From Oligoflexia bacterium (GTDB lineage: Bacteria > Bdellovibrionota > UBA1018 > CAIPTA01 > JAALKR01): DNA of 50,621 nucleotides. Location of the stretch: positions 1 to 50,621 of the forward strand of contig JAALKR010000007.1 of the NCBI GenBank assembly GCA_011087955.1, read 5' to 3'. This document shows, one piece after another, positions 32,322 through 41,789 of this stretch (the first letter of the stretch is position 1; every line of letters begins with the position of its first letter). The position numbers and the translations under genes were made by a program. A model generated the notes under the pieces. It worked only from the letters and a program-made list of their open reading frames with translations, made no database searches and was not told the DNA's origin.

Positions 32322-35012
32322 TCACTGGAATGATCCTTCGTCAGGTACGCAGGAGTACACGCTATTCACAACTGAACAGCCCGCTCTTATGCCGTTTTTA
32401 TAGCTGGCTTCGAGAAGAAGAGAGCGCCAGTAGGCATCCCCCGGTCCATCATCGCCTAGAGTTTCTATCTCTGTCTTCGAGCCAAAATTGAATTCTCCAT
32501 CCAATCCAGCCTTAACGGCAGACAAATTTCTCGCTAGAACCTGAAAGTCCTGGATTACAACACCCTGTGACATCGTCGACACTCCACCATCGTTATCGAT
32601 CACTACCAGCCTTACCGTGTACGTGTCCGGCGCGCTATACGTATGAAAAGCATGCCGGCCAGAGGAGATTATCCCGTCACCAAAATCCCATTCATAAAAT
32701 TCGATCTCTCCGTCTGAGTCTGTTGAAGCGCTAGCATCAAATGAAATATTGCCGTCCGCGCCAACGGCAAATGTAAAGCTTGGCGATGGTGCAACGTTCC
32801 CTGGATCATCCGAAGAAAGAACGTTAACTTGCTTGAACATACTCATCATATCGCCGCTCGCATCCTCCACTATTAGACGAATAACGTATTCTCCCGCCTC
32901 GCTATATGTGTGAGAAGTTGTCGCTGTCCCTTGGTCACCACCTCTCCACGAATCCCCAAAATCCCAGTAGTAATTTTCGATTGGGTCGTTGGTGTTTAAA
33001 TTAGGATCAAAAGACAAAGAGGCGTCTAAATTCACCGTGAGCGGCATAACCCCAACTCTTGTATCAACCGTGAATTGAGCCACTGGAGCGTTGGTTGAGG
33101 AGACTACTGAAACAAATGCCGCCGCAAGACTACTGCGTTGATCCAGGTCTGTCACAAAAAGCTCAGCAAGAAATATACCATTCTGAGAATAGGCATAAGC
33201 ACAAGCAGGATAGGTATAAGTGTCAGCAGGACTAGTCCCAAATCCAGGTCCGCAGTTTCCAAATCCATTATTACCTGGGACCCAATTGTAGGAAAGGCCT
33301 CCACCAACGCCAGGGGCTGGACTTGAATTTGACCCATCGAAAATGAAACTTTCTCCAACAGGACGAACAAACTGAAGGTTATTCGCGCCATCCACCTTTA
33401 GATCAATGCTTGGGAACCCTCCTGTACCTGTATCTAGTAACCCTACGAGTTTTTTATCGGTATAACGATTACCAAAAACATCAACTGTGCGAAGGGTAAT
33501 TTCATATTCACCTTCAGTGGCGTAATCGTAAAGCTGAGAGAATAAACCAGCTCTCACTTCACCATCGCCAAGATCCCAGCGAGTGTTAAAGCTCACGCCC
33601 GCAATAGAAGGATTAGTCGCTGCTATGGAAGAATGAGCAGTTACATAAACAGAAGAATCGTTTGTATGACTTGCCTTGAACACGGCTATCTTAGCCTCTT
33701 GTCGAGACCCATCTCCGACGTACACTTGGACAGATTTAGTTTCTGTGTTTCCACCGTTATCCGTTGCTGTATACAAAACTCTGTATGCTCCGTTTCTCGT
33801 AAACGTGTGGGAGACATTCATTCCCTTTGCATAATTATCGTGACTCCGATAGTCTCCAAAGTCCCAGGCATGATCGACAATTGCTCCATCAATATCCACA
33901 TCAAAGGAGTTACTTGAATTGAAAAGAACCGTAAGAGGCGCGGCCCCAACGACACAACTTGTTTCGACCACAGCAGATGGTGTCGCACCACCAGGAGGTG
34001 TCACAACTGATCCAGGGTTATCTAGGTCATCTACATAGATCGTAGTATATGCATCGTTGCGAGCACGATTTTGATCCTGCGGTCGCACGCGAACTCTGTA
34101 GACGCCTGGAGTTGTAATATGCACTGAGTACGTATCACTCCTATATTGCTTAGAAAAGCTCGCACTCGGAAAGTTTTCATTAATTTGCTCAATGTTGTAG
34201 CGAAAACGATTGATCGTACCCTCAGCATCGCTTGATTGACTAGCATCAATGGTCAGCGTAAACGGATTGGCAGCATTCGCTGAACCTGACACTGAGCTCA
34301 CAGTGAACTTAGGAATTGGAAGCTGGTTACTATCGATATTTACCGTTGTTGTCGCCGATGCTTCTCTCCCATGATTATCAATTACAGTTCCTGTCACGGT
34401 GTATGTTCCGGGAGTGGTGTACGCATGAAATGATACGCCAGAAGCATCTGTCTCATCCGCATTCAAGCGTAGCCTCGTCCCGTCACCGTAATCATATTCA
34501 TAAGCAACGATCGAACCATCTAAATCTTCTTGACCATAAACACCTATAGTTACAACCTTGGCCTGACCACCAGTATCGTAGAATCGGAATAATCCCCCAA
34601 TTATTGGGTCACTACCTACACGAATTACGGCATATGCGGGTTCAGAGTCATTGACTCCATCATTAACCACAAGCTTTACAAGGTAGAGACCAGGCAGGTC
34701 TGTTGTGAAAGAAACAGAAGAAGCTTCAGAGTTATCGAGTATCGCACTCGACCCTTCTGGATATATGTCTAATAACCAGCGATAGACTAGATCCAAACCT
34801 TCCGGATCAGCAGACCCAGTGGAATTCACTGTTACCAGCGTATCACTTGGCACGTATTGATCCCCACTTGTCATTGCTTGTGGCGCCTCGTTTAGCGCAA
34901 CTATTCCATCGTGTAGTTGCGTGCGCGTTCCAAAATCCTGCAGCACTCGGGCGCTCGCCGTAGATCCAATCATCAGCATTATGGCTAAACTAAGGCCAAG
35001 TGTTCTATTCAT
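32322..35012 (-). CDS. Large secreted PKD-repeat protein
   Basis: About 896 aa from ATG 35012 (MNRTLGLSLAIMLMIGSTASA signal peptide; SD GAGGGAAAG upstream; a start at 35036 is also possible). It contains about seven to eight PKD/beta-sandwich domains, each recognised by its Y.WDFGDG-like core: YEYDYGDG, HAWDFGDYRS, RWDLGDGEV, YYWDFGDSW and YEWDFGDG, plus H-Y/T strands such as HTYSEAGEYVIRL. PKD arrays mediate protein-protein or carbohydrate contact at the cell surface. The C-terminus (about 70 aa after the last PKD) shows no sorting signal that I recognise. It is convergent with tRNA-Leu, 22 bp away. Confidence 0.88.
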   Translation of the reverse strand: MNRTLGLSLAIMLMIGSTASARVLQDFGTRTQLHDGIVALNEAPQAMTSGDQYVPSDTLVTVNSTGSADPEGLDLVYRWLLDIYPEGSSAILDNSEASSVSFTTDLPGLYLVKLVVNDGVNDSEPAYAVIRVGSDPIIGGLFRFYDTGGQAKVVTIGVYGQEDLDGSIVAYEYDYGDGTRLRLNADETDASGVSFHAYTTPGTYTVTGTVIDNHGREASATTTVNIDSNQLPIPKFTVSSVSGSANAANPFTLTIDASQSSDAEGTINRFRYNIEQINENFPSASFSKQYRSDTYSVHITTPGVYRVRVRPQDQNRARNDAYTTIYVDDLDNPGSVVTPPGGATPSAVVETSCVVGAAPLTVLFNSSNSFDVDIDGAIVDHAWDFGDYRSHDNYAKGMNVSHTFTRNGAYRVLYTATDNGGNTETKSVQVYVGDGSRQEAKIAVFKASHTNDSSVYVTAHSSIAATNPSIAGVSFNTRWDLGDGEVRAGLFSQLYDYATEGEYEITLRTVDVFGNRYTDKKLVGLLDTGTGGFPSIDLKVDGANNLQFVRPVGESFIFDGSNSSPAPGVGGGLSYNWVPGNNGFGNCGPGFGTSPADTYTYPACAYAYSQNGIFLAELFVTDLDQRSSLAAAFVSVVSSTNAPVAQFTVDTRVGVMPLTVNLDASLSFDPNLNTNDPIENYYWDFGDSWRGGDQGTATTSHTYSEAGEYVIRLIVEDASGDMMSMFKQVNVLSSDDPGNVAPSPSFTFAVGADGNISFDASASTDSDGEIEFYEWDFGDGIISSGRHAFHTYSAPDTYTVRLVVIDNDGGVSTMSQGVVIQDFQVLARNLSAVKAGLDGEFNFGSKTEIETLGDDGPGDAYWRSLLLEASYKNGIRAGCSVVNSVYSCVPDEGSFQ

Positions 35013-35158
35013 TTTTCTCTTTCCCTCACGGTTCATTTTTTTGCTCTTTTATTTTGTTACAGCTAAGCATATATGCAAAAATCAGTAGGCTCAAACACGG
35101 TCTTCAAATTTTTAAAACTCGTATGAGGTTCTCTACATGATGGAAAAGAGGTTACGTT

Positions 35159-35842
35159 ATGCCACTAAATCCTAAAGTCGTCTCGGCTCCAAAAGACTCA
35201 CTGAAGTTAATGTTTCAAAATAAGAGCTTGCTCTTGCTAGCATTTTTACCAGGCGTAATTACAATAGCCATTACCTCCATTGCGATGATATCAATCTGGG
35301 ATATCTGGATTGCGGAACTTGAATGGTGGTTCACTGCGAAATTTTTCGTGGCCGCCCTGACCACCCTAATCCTTTGGCTAGCCGTAGGAAATCTTGCTTT
35401 GGTTCCTTTTGAAGATGCAATAATCAATCGAGTCCAGGAATATACCTGGGGCGAAGTACGCATTCTCGCGCCCAAATTCCATATATCCCGAATTTTGAAA
35501 GAAATTGGATATTCCTTAGCAGTTTCCGTGTTTTTCTTAATACTCGTAGTTTTATCGGCAATACCGGGAATAGCATTGCTTTCTTACATCGTAGCTGCCT
35601 GGGTTACTGCATGGAGCTTTCTTGCCACGTTTTATGCTCGCTCCACTTTTGGTGCGTCCGCAAAGGATAAAATTCTCCTGTTCTTTAAAAACCCAATCCA
35701 GAATGCGGCACTAGGTGCGTTCATTAATTTTATATTATTCGTGCCAATCGTAAACGTTTGGTTATTGGGATATGCATTGATACTGGCGACACTAGTTCAT
35801 ATTAGACGTACTGAAGAAAAGCCCAGTACCCAGCCAGCCTAA
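35159..35842 (+). CDS. EI24/CysZ-family membrane protein
   Basis: 227 aa with four clear hydrophobic regions and the EI24 (CysZ-like, former DUF540) layout: an N-terminal amphipathic stretch SLKLMFQNKSLLLLAFLPG, long helices, LALVPFEDAIINRVQEY (cf. the P-F-D-x-I/L-S motif), and two later hairpins. CysZ imports sulfate; the family also contains proteins of unknown transport role, and no cys genes are adjacent. SD AAAAGAGGTTAC lies upstream of ATG 35159. Co-directional with the GGDEF gene 39 bp later. Confidence 0.75.
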   Translation: MPLNPKVVSAPKDSLKLMFQNKSLLLLAFLPGVITIAITSIAMISIWDIWIAELEWWFTAKFFVAALTTLILWLAVGNLALVPFEDAIINRVQEYTWGEVRILAPKFHISRILKEIGYSLAVSVFFLILVVLSAIPGIALLSYIVAAWVTAWSFLATFYARSTFGASAKDKILLFFKNPIQNAALGAFINFILFVPIVNVWLLGYALILATLVHIRRTEEKPSTQPA

Positions 35843-35881
35843 CAATATACATTGTCCACCTAATAATATAGCATTGTCCAT

Positions 35882-36838
35882 ATGACTGTAGACCAGACAC
35901 TAGCAGAGAATCGCCGCATCTTAATTGCCCACCCCCTGTCGGATGATTTTACCGTGTTAACGACACAACTACACGAGGAACGCTATAATCTGCAAAGCGC
36001 CCATAGCACGGAAGAATTACTTCATAAGGTTAAAGCTTGGTCCCCTCACTTAATTATCCTCGCGGAGAACATGAGTCGAATTGCTCCGCTCGATTTAATT
36101 AAAAGAGTTCAACAGACGGTTATTTTTGGTCCTGAAAGCTCTAAGTGGGATCATGCTATGACAGCAGTCGTTGTGGAAAATGCTAATTCCAATTATATCG
36201 CAGCCATGTTGGAAGGCGGAGCTGACGATGTTTTTCAAAGACCGCTTGACCTCATTTTCATATGCGCGAAGCTCCGTTCATTGTTACGACAACGTGATTT
36301 ACATGATCAGATCAAGCGCCACAATCAAAAGCTACAAGAACTAAGTATTCGAGACGAGCTAACGGGCCTTTATAAAATGGGGTATGTACAGGATCGGCTT
36401 TCCGAAGAAGTACATCGTTCTCGCAGAAACAACTCATCTCTTTCCTGCATCATGCTCGACATTGATAACATTCGCCAAGTTATTGATCAATTCGACCACA
36501 ACTTAGCGTCCACTGTAATCGCAGAGATCGGTAAAATTATCCGTGAAACAACTCGGCATATAGACATTTCTGGACACCACGGTGGCGATGAATTTATCAT
36601 TATTCTTCCTGACGCAAACATTGATGCTGCCAAGCTGGTCGCCGAAAGAATCAAAATCGCCATCAGTCGTCGTAAATTCAAGGAAGGCCGCAAGCAAATT
36701 AAGCTCACAGCATGCTTTGGAATTTCCATGATTGATCACGTATTTCAGGACGAAGGCTCTTCGCTTCTACGAAGAGCTGAGCGGGCACTAACATCTGCAA
36801 AAAAAGAGGGTGCAGGCTCCATCGCTGTTGATCAATAA
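35882..36838 (+). CDS. Diguanylate cyclase with degenerate receiver domain
   Basis: 318 aa. C-terminal GGDEF domain is intact: DELTGLYKMGYVQDRLSEE, then HGGDEFIIIL (catalytic site), and an RHID sequence exactly five residues before GGDEF, matching the RxxD c-di-GMP inhibitory site. So it should make c-di-GMP and be feedback-inhibited. The N-terminal 130 residues look like a receiver (GGADDVFQRPLDLIFICAKL resembles GADDYLTKPF), but the phospho-acceptor position reads LIILAENM rather than LIILD, so it is a pseudo-receiver. Convergent with the ACP-PlsC gene with 1 bp between. Confidence 0.92.
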   Translation: MTVDQTLAENRRILIAHPLSDDFTVLTTQLHEERYNLQSAHSTEELLHKVKAWSPHLIILAENMSRIAPLDLIKRVQQTVIFGPESSKWDHAMTAVVVENANSNYIAAMLEGGADDVFQRPLDLIFICAKLRSLLRQRDLHDQIKRHNQKLQELSIRDELTGLYKMGYVQDRLSEEVHRSRRNNSSLSCIMLDIDNIRQVIDQFDHNLASTVIAEIGKIIRETTRHIDISGHHGGDEFIIILPDANIDAAKLVAERIKIAISRRKFKEGRKQIKLTACFGISMIDHVFQDEGSSLLRRAERALTSAKKEGAGSIAVDQ

Positions 36839-36839
36839 T

Positions 36840-37826
36840 CTAGTGCGATTGGATTGCATAGCTTTCCGGCGTTGGCTCTAAATCGGCAAATGAAATTGGG
36901 TCACCATACACAACCTTTAAACTCCCTGGCCGAGGAAAGCTCGCACCTTTAGGAAAGAGCTTATAGGCTCCATGAATATAAACGGGGACGGCTTTTACTT
37001 TTGCGCTATGAGTCAATAGTTGTCCAACGCCTGGCTTGAACTCATTCACGCTGCCATCCGGCGACCTAGTTCCTTCCGGAAATATAATCAATGAACCATC
37101 GTTATCGATGATTTCTTTACAAGTATACATTCCCTCTTCAACATGCTTTTTTCGATCAAACGGAATTGCATTTAATGCTAAGCGAACAAAGAGAGATTTC
37201 CACTCACGATTGAAGAAATAATCTTTCGCTGCGACTGCAAACAGCTTTCGAATCCGTTGGAACCCCACGGAAGCTTCAATAGACAAAACATCAAAGTGAC
37301 TGGAATGATTCGGCGTAAAAATGACTGGGCCCTCTAAAGGAATTTTATCCGAGCTCACAGCACTCAAGCTACAATAAGTTTTCATGAATGCGCGCAGGAA
37401 TAAATTAGCGAAATACCTTGGATAAGCCCACCAAAATTTCACACCTTCCATTGGTGGAAAATTCGAAAACCACGGATCTGTGCTTAGGCGCTTTTTGCTT
37501 GGGTCTTTTGCGATTTTTCCGAGTTCCTCAAGCAACTGACCTAGCGTTTCAATCCTAGTAAGCTCCAGTCCATCTACTTGCGTAACAAATACTTTTTCAA
37601 AAATACTAATGACTTCAATCGTAGTTAAAGAATCCAAACCCAAATCCGCTGCAAGTAAATTCTTTTTCGAAAGTGAGTCAAAAGGCTTACGAGTGATTCC
37701 TGATATCGCCTCCCCAACCATCTTTTCTAATTTATTCATGCCATCTAAATCGTCGGCCATAGATTTTGACCCGCCCGTAGCACCAGTACTTGCTTTTGCT
37801 TTTGCTTCAAGAACAAGTTTACGCAA
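36840..37826 (-). CDS. ACP plus PlsC-type acyltransferase (3' part of a broken three-module gene)
   Basis: N-terminal acyl-carrier domain (about residues 28-105) with the phosphopantetheine serine in DLGLDSLTTIEV, then a 1-acyl-glycerol-3-phosphate acyltransferase domain with NHSSHFD (HX4D) and FPEGTRS. It would move an acyl group from its own ACP to a phospholipid precursor. The first codon of this frame is TTG with no SD. Upstream it continues in the same frame as the AMP ligase, separated by a single TAG. The ligase's own reading continues in another frame between the two. It is therefore most likely the C-terminal two-thirds of an AMP-ligase/ACP/PlsC multidomain protein. Confidence 0.85.
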   Translation of the reverse strand: MRKLVLEAKAKASTGATGGSKSMADDLDGMNKLEKMVGEAISGITRKPFDSLSKKNLLAADLGLDSLTTIEVISIFEKVFVTQVDGLELTRIETLGQLLEELGKIAKDPSKKRLSTDPWFSNFPPMEGVKFWWAYPRYFANLFLRAFMKTYCSLSAVSSDKIPLEGPVIFTPNHSSHFDVLSIEASVGFQRIRKLFAVAAKDYFFNREWKSLFVRLALNAIPFDRKKHVEEGMYTCKEIIDNDGSLIIFPEGTRSPDGSVNEFKPGVGQLLTHSAKVKAVPVYIHGAYKLFPKGASFPRPGSLKVVYGDPISFADLEPTPESYAIQSH

Positions 37827-37850
37827 TTCATGGCGCTTTACTTTTAAGGA

Positions 37851-39068
37851 CTACGCATACCTTTTCATGACCTTGCTTGTCTTGCATTGCCAGGACATAT
37901 TCTCAATAAACTTGCCGGAACTGGCTAACTCACATTCAATCTCTTCCGGATAAACATTCTTCCCACCGGGCGTAACAATGATGTCCTTTTTTCTTCCGGT
38001 GATTTCTATAAATCCATTCGAATCAATGACGCCTAAATCGCCAGTCCGAAACCACTCACCTTCAAAGTTTCCTTTATTGTGTTCGTCATTTTCATAACCG
38101 GAAAATACAGAGACACCTTTAGCCCAAATCTCTCCCTCAATGTCCGGACCAAGCTCTTTACCCTCTTCAGAAAAAACTGAAACGGTAACGTTCTTAAGCG
38201 CACGCCCAACATGGTTTGAGCCAGCCGTATTCAGCCCGGAAACCGCTAGCACTGGAGCTGTTTCTGTCAAACCGTAACCTTGTAGAATTTTAATCCCGAT
38301 GCTTTCAAAAAAGTCATAGACCCAGGGTTGGAGCTTGGCCCCACCAGATACAAAGAAACGAATCTTACCACCAAATGCCGCATGCAAGGGACTTAAAAGA
38401 GCTCGACCAAGCTTCGGCTTCGTTCCGATAATAGCGCGTCCGTAAGAAAATACTGACTGCATTGCCTTCGGTAACGATTCAATCTTTTGCTGCATATTTC
38501 GCGCAATAATTTCAAATAAAAGAGGAACCGCTAATAGGGTTGTACAGCTATGGTCCTTCATCGCTTTCAGAATATCTTCAGGCCGTAAACTCCGAACATA
38601 GACAATCTTCACTCCCCGACTGACAGCCAATAAAAATCCGCCAGTAAATTCCAGCATATGGGATAGTGGCAATACAGATACAAGCACGTCCGTGTTATGG
38701 AGTTCAATCACGTCTGCAACGTCCTCAATATTTGTCAGAATATTATCGTGCGTTAGCGGTACGCCCTTAGGGGCTCCAGTGGTGCCGCGTGTGTAAATTA
38801 ACAACGCAATATCTGTCGCTTCTGCGCTATTTGGATTCAAAAAATCTGCTTGCTTGCCTGCGACCAAATGTCCAAGTGGCTCTATTGATTGAAATGTTAG
38901 AGGAAAATAAGGAGGTAACTTGGAGCGCTCAATTGTACGGAACGCAGTAGTAGTTGTAGAGATAAAACAAAACTTTGGATTTGATCGATCGATTACAGCC
39001 AGTAACTCATTGGCTGTGCTCATGGCAGCCACGGGCACTAGAATCGCCCCAAGGTTAAAAGCGGCCAT
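37851..39068 (-). pseudogene. AMP-dependent acyl ligase module (5' part, frameshifted)
   Basis: ANL-superfamily adenylating enzyme that would load an acyl chain. Motifs: IYTRGTTGAPKG (A3; Arg replaces the usual Ser), YGLTETAP (A5), GEWFRTGDLG (A7) and TGRKKDIIVTPGGKNVYPEEIE (A8). After FIEN the frame is lost. A neighbouring frame reads VLAMQDKQGHEKVCVVLK, and the original frame resumes with KVKRHELRKL, an A10-like motif. This needs one base missing near 37895-37900 and one extra in the AAAA at 37842-37845. The open frame also extends past 39068 with homology (KVLLIAENCPEW) but without ATG/GTG/TTG. Pseudogene or sequence errors. Confidence 0.8.
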
Positions 39069-39302
39069 TGCAATGATGCCCCATTCCGGACAATTTTCTG
39101 CTATGAGCAGTACTTTATCACCCCTCCCAACGCCCCGCTCACGTAGATAGGTACTCAGTTTTAGGGCTCGCTCTGCACATTCTTCGCGCGTAACACTTCG
39201 ATGCCCCGATGTTTCCTTTTGTTGGGAAAAGCCGATACCATGGAACTGATTCTGCAGTAGTTGCAGGTGTACAGTTGCTTCGGAATTTATTGAGGATTCT
39301 AA
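39069..39302 (-). other. Open upstream extension of the AMP ligase lacking a canonical start
   Basis: Minus-strand codons in frame with the ligase stay open to a TAG at about 39336. They encode HRSVTREECAERALKL, STYLRERGVGRGDK and VLLIAENCPEWGIIA, a recognisable ANL N-terminus. No ATG, GTG or TTG occurs in frame before the conserved part. The divergent HD-domain gene begins at 39303, so its promoter must lie within this stretch. Confidence 0.55.
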
Positions 39303-40754
39303 ATGAGACCAAGTCGAATTACATTTGATCCACTATATGGATTCATCAAGCTGACAAAAACTGAGGATAAGATTATTCACTCTAAGTACTACCAGCGCTT
39401 ACGTTGGATCCAGCAGCTTGGGTTTTCGTCCTATATTTTTCCCGGCGCTACTCACAATCGGTTTTCCCATGCCATGGGCGTAATGCATATGGCAGATAAA
39501 ATTGTCCACTCTATCGGAATGGCTGTTCCGGATGAAAAGCTCTACGATGAGAACGCCAGAGATCCGAGTTCGGTTTTTCATAAGAGCGTTCGTATTTCAG
39601 CCCTCCTTCATGACATTGGAACTTTCCCTTTTAGCCACACCTGTGAAGGAGCTTATATTCGTCACGGTGAGTCTTCGTTTAAAACAAAAGACAGGGGCAG
39701 GGACCTCCCAAATAACCATGAACACTTGGGCGCATATATTTTAAAGAACTCCACAGAAGAAGGCGGCATTTCGCAAATTTTGAATGAAGCGGGATTGAAT
39801 CCAGCGGAAATCTCAAAAATTGTAAAAGGTTCCTCGAAAAATATGCTGGCCAATCAATTGCTGCATTCCGAACTAGACGCAGACCGAATGGACTACCTAA
39901 TGCGGGACGCGCATTATACTGGCGTAAAATACGGTCATTTTGATCGCGACTATATTCTCTATCACTTGACCACATTTGATGCAGGTAAAGGCACTTATTG
40001 TTTAGGCGTCAAAGAAAATGCAATGCATGCAGTAGAAGATTTTTTGATTGCTCGATTTTCTTGGTACTCGCAAGTTGTTCGTGGATCCGGTGGTGCTCGA
40101 TTCGATATTATGGCCGAGACTGTTACAAAGTATTTGCTGGAAAAGCGACTAATATACCAGTTTCAGGACTTACTACAAATGATCGGAAATGATCCGGACT
40201 TATTTTTTGGATTCAACGATCATTACTTCATGCAAATCGTTCACCAACAGCACACTAGCGGCAAAGTGAAAAATCCAGGTATTAAAGAGATGATAAAGAT
40301 GCTTTTGTATCGGAAAAGCCCGATTGAAGTAAAGGCACCGCTCTTTGAAGAACAACTTCTTTCCCGAGATGAAGAAGGTGCAAAACAACGAAGAAACACA
40401 GTGAAAAAAATTAACGATTTTGTACACGAATGCAACGATATCTTTAAACAAACGGGCGATGGTAGCGAGTGGATCCTCCATGACATCCCGGAAGTGGACA
40501 TCACTTTTGCTAAAAACATTGCTCAAATTGTAGAGCTCAGAGTTGGCGATAATCTTCTGACTCAAAGAGATCCGATTAAAATCGTGAATAACAACGGTAA
40601 AGCTGGACTGTTAGCTGATAATGAACATTCGATTTTAAAAATCCTTTCTAACGTTCAAAACTTCATCCCAAGTTTCTATATGAATCAAAAAGCACAGGAG
40701 CTACTGGACAAGGAAGGCTTGTTAGCAAAGCTCAGCGAAAAAAATAATAAATAG
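39303..40754 (+). CDS. HD-superfamily phosphohydrolase (dNTPase-like)
   Basis: 483 aa of the SAMHD1/YwfO group. HD metal ligands: HNRFSHAMGV (first His), ALLHDIGTFPFSH (HD pair) and ELDADRMDYLMRD (last Asp), with the family N-terminus DPLYGFIKLTKTEDKIIHS followed by YYQRLRWIQQLG. Members hydrolyse dNTPs or related nucleotides; in bacteria they can affect phage defence, but no defence genes are adjacent. ATG 39303 overlaps nothing on its strand. No SD was seen, only GAGGATTCTAA. Confidence 0.92.
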   Translation: MRPSRITFDPLYGFIKLTKTEDKIIHSKYYQRLRWIQQLGFSSYIFPGATHNRFSHAMGVMHMADKIVHSIGMAVPDEKLYDENARDPSSVFHKSVRISALLHDIGTFPFSHTCEGAYIRHGESSFKTKDRGRDLPNNHEHLGAYILKNSTEEGGISQILNEAGLNPAEISKIVKGSSKNMLANQLLHSELDADRMDYLMRDAHYTGVKYGHFDRDYILYHLTTFDAGKGTYCLGVKENAMHAVEDFLIARFSWYSQVVRGSGGARFDIMAETVTKYLLEKRLIYQFQDLLQMIGNDPDLFFGFNDHYFMQIVHQQHTSGKVKNPGIKEMIKMLLYRKSPIEVKAPLFEEQLLSRDEEGAKQRRNTVKKINDFVHECNDIFKQTGDGSEWILHDIPEVDITFAKNIAQIVELRVGDNLLTQRDPIKIVNNNGKAGLLADNEHSILKILSNVQNFIPSFYMNQKAQELLDKEGLLAKLSEKNNK

Positions 40755-40770
40755 AGCTCAAGACACTACT

Positions 40771-41574
40771 TTAATACAAGCAATTAATTCGATTGTAATC
40801 GTTCTGCAGTAGTGCGCGACGAACCTGATTGATTAGCAAAAACGGAAACATAGCTGCTTCTAAGAATTGAGCCGGAGCTTCATCGCATGAGATAGCAGCC
40901 GTTGTATCACCAGAGCCAGGGTTGCAAGAGTGCAACAAACCCAAGACGTGACCAAGCTCGTGTAATGCCAAGCTCTGCGTATCCAGAGATGCAGTCCCAG
41001 AACTATTAAACCCATCGAAGTTCAGTAAAATTGATGCACCAATGATGGTTCCGTTAGAAATTAGCCAGTCTGTCTTCCCCTGGACTCCAGTCTCCAATAA
41101 TTGGCAATTATTGCCATTGACCGTACGAGTATTTCGACCATCACCACCTGCTTGGACTTTCCAAATTCCCACAACATCCGTGCGAGCATTCGTAATCGTA
41201 GCCTGATTGCAGTCATTGGTGACCGGAATTGCGTCACCGGCGCCCAAGCTAGAGCCATTGTTCTGGATATCGAAAGCAGTAAGGCCCTTAATCTGAGCCC
41301 AAGTATTCCATTCCACGACCGCTGCACGAATTTGATTGGCCTGTTCTCCAGTATTCGCCAAGTAAAAATCGCGATCTATAACGATAGGGACAGGCAACGT
41401 AGCCCACCTTCCCTGGAAGGAGCCCTCTCCTTGGTCATTAGGTAAAGAGCAAACTGTAAAATTGGTGACTCGTCCAAATTCGGTAGAGGAACTTGGTGCT
41501 CGCGTTGAGCATGCTATCGCGGTTGTGGCTAGCGATATAATGGCGATAAAAACAGAGCGTGTATTCTGCAGCAC
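40771..41574 (-). CDS. Secreted matrixin-like zinc metalloprotease
   Basis: Metzincin motif HELGHVLGLLHSC (HExxHxxGxxH) near the C-terminus. An N-terminal signal (FIAIISLATTAIACSTRA) may be a lipoprotein signal (AIAC), so it could be membrane-anchored. About 267 aa, Cys-containing, with matrixin-like context (VVEWNTWAQ, ASILLNFDG). The Met turn is not obvious but ...FPFLLIN follows. Start GTG 41574 chosen for the SD GGTGG GTTTTT; ATG 41604 also has no better signal. It is divergent from rimP, and could attack prey or envelope proteins (inference). Confidence 0.82.
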   Translation of the reverse strand: MLQNTRSVFIAIISLATTAIACSTRAPSSSTEFGRVTNFTVCSLPNDQGEGSFQGRWATLPVPIVIDRDFYLANTGEQANQIRAAVVEWNTWAQIKGLTAFDIQNNGSSLGAGDAIPVTNDCNQATITNARTDVVGIWKVQAGGDGRNTRTVNGNNCQLLETGVQGKTDWLISNGTIIGASILLNFDGFNSSGTASLDTQSLALHELGHVLGLLHSCNPGSGDTTAAISCDEAPAQFLEAAMFPFLLINQVRRALLQNDYNRINCLY

Positions 41575-41789
41575 AAAAACCCACCCCCTCTCCCTGGGAA
41601 GCATTACATATCAAGAGTTTAGCAGACCTTTCCTCGCACGCATTAGTTAATGTAACAGAGGCTAAATGCTTGATTTCAAACCACGGTAGTGCTATCTTCC
41701 GCGGGTCGGCGTTATTTTTACACTCTGGCCTGAAATCTCTAGGCCTTTTTCCCCCGAGTGTATTAGTCATTTTTAGCCTAAGGATTTGA

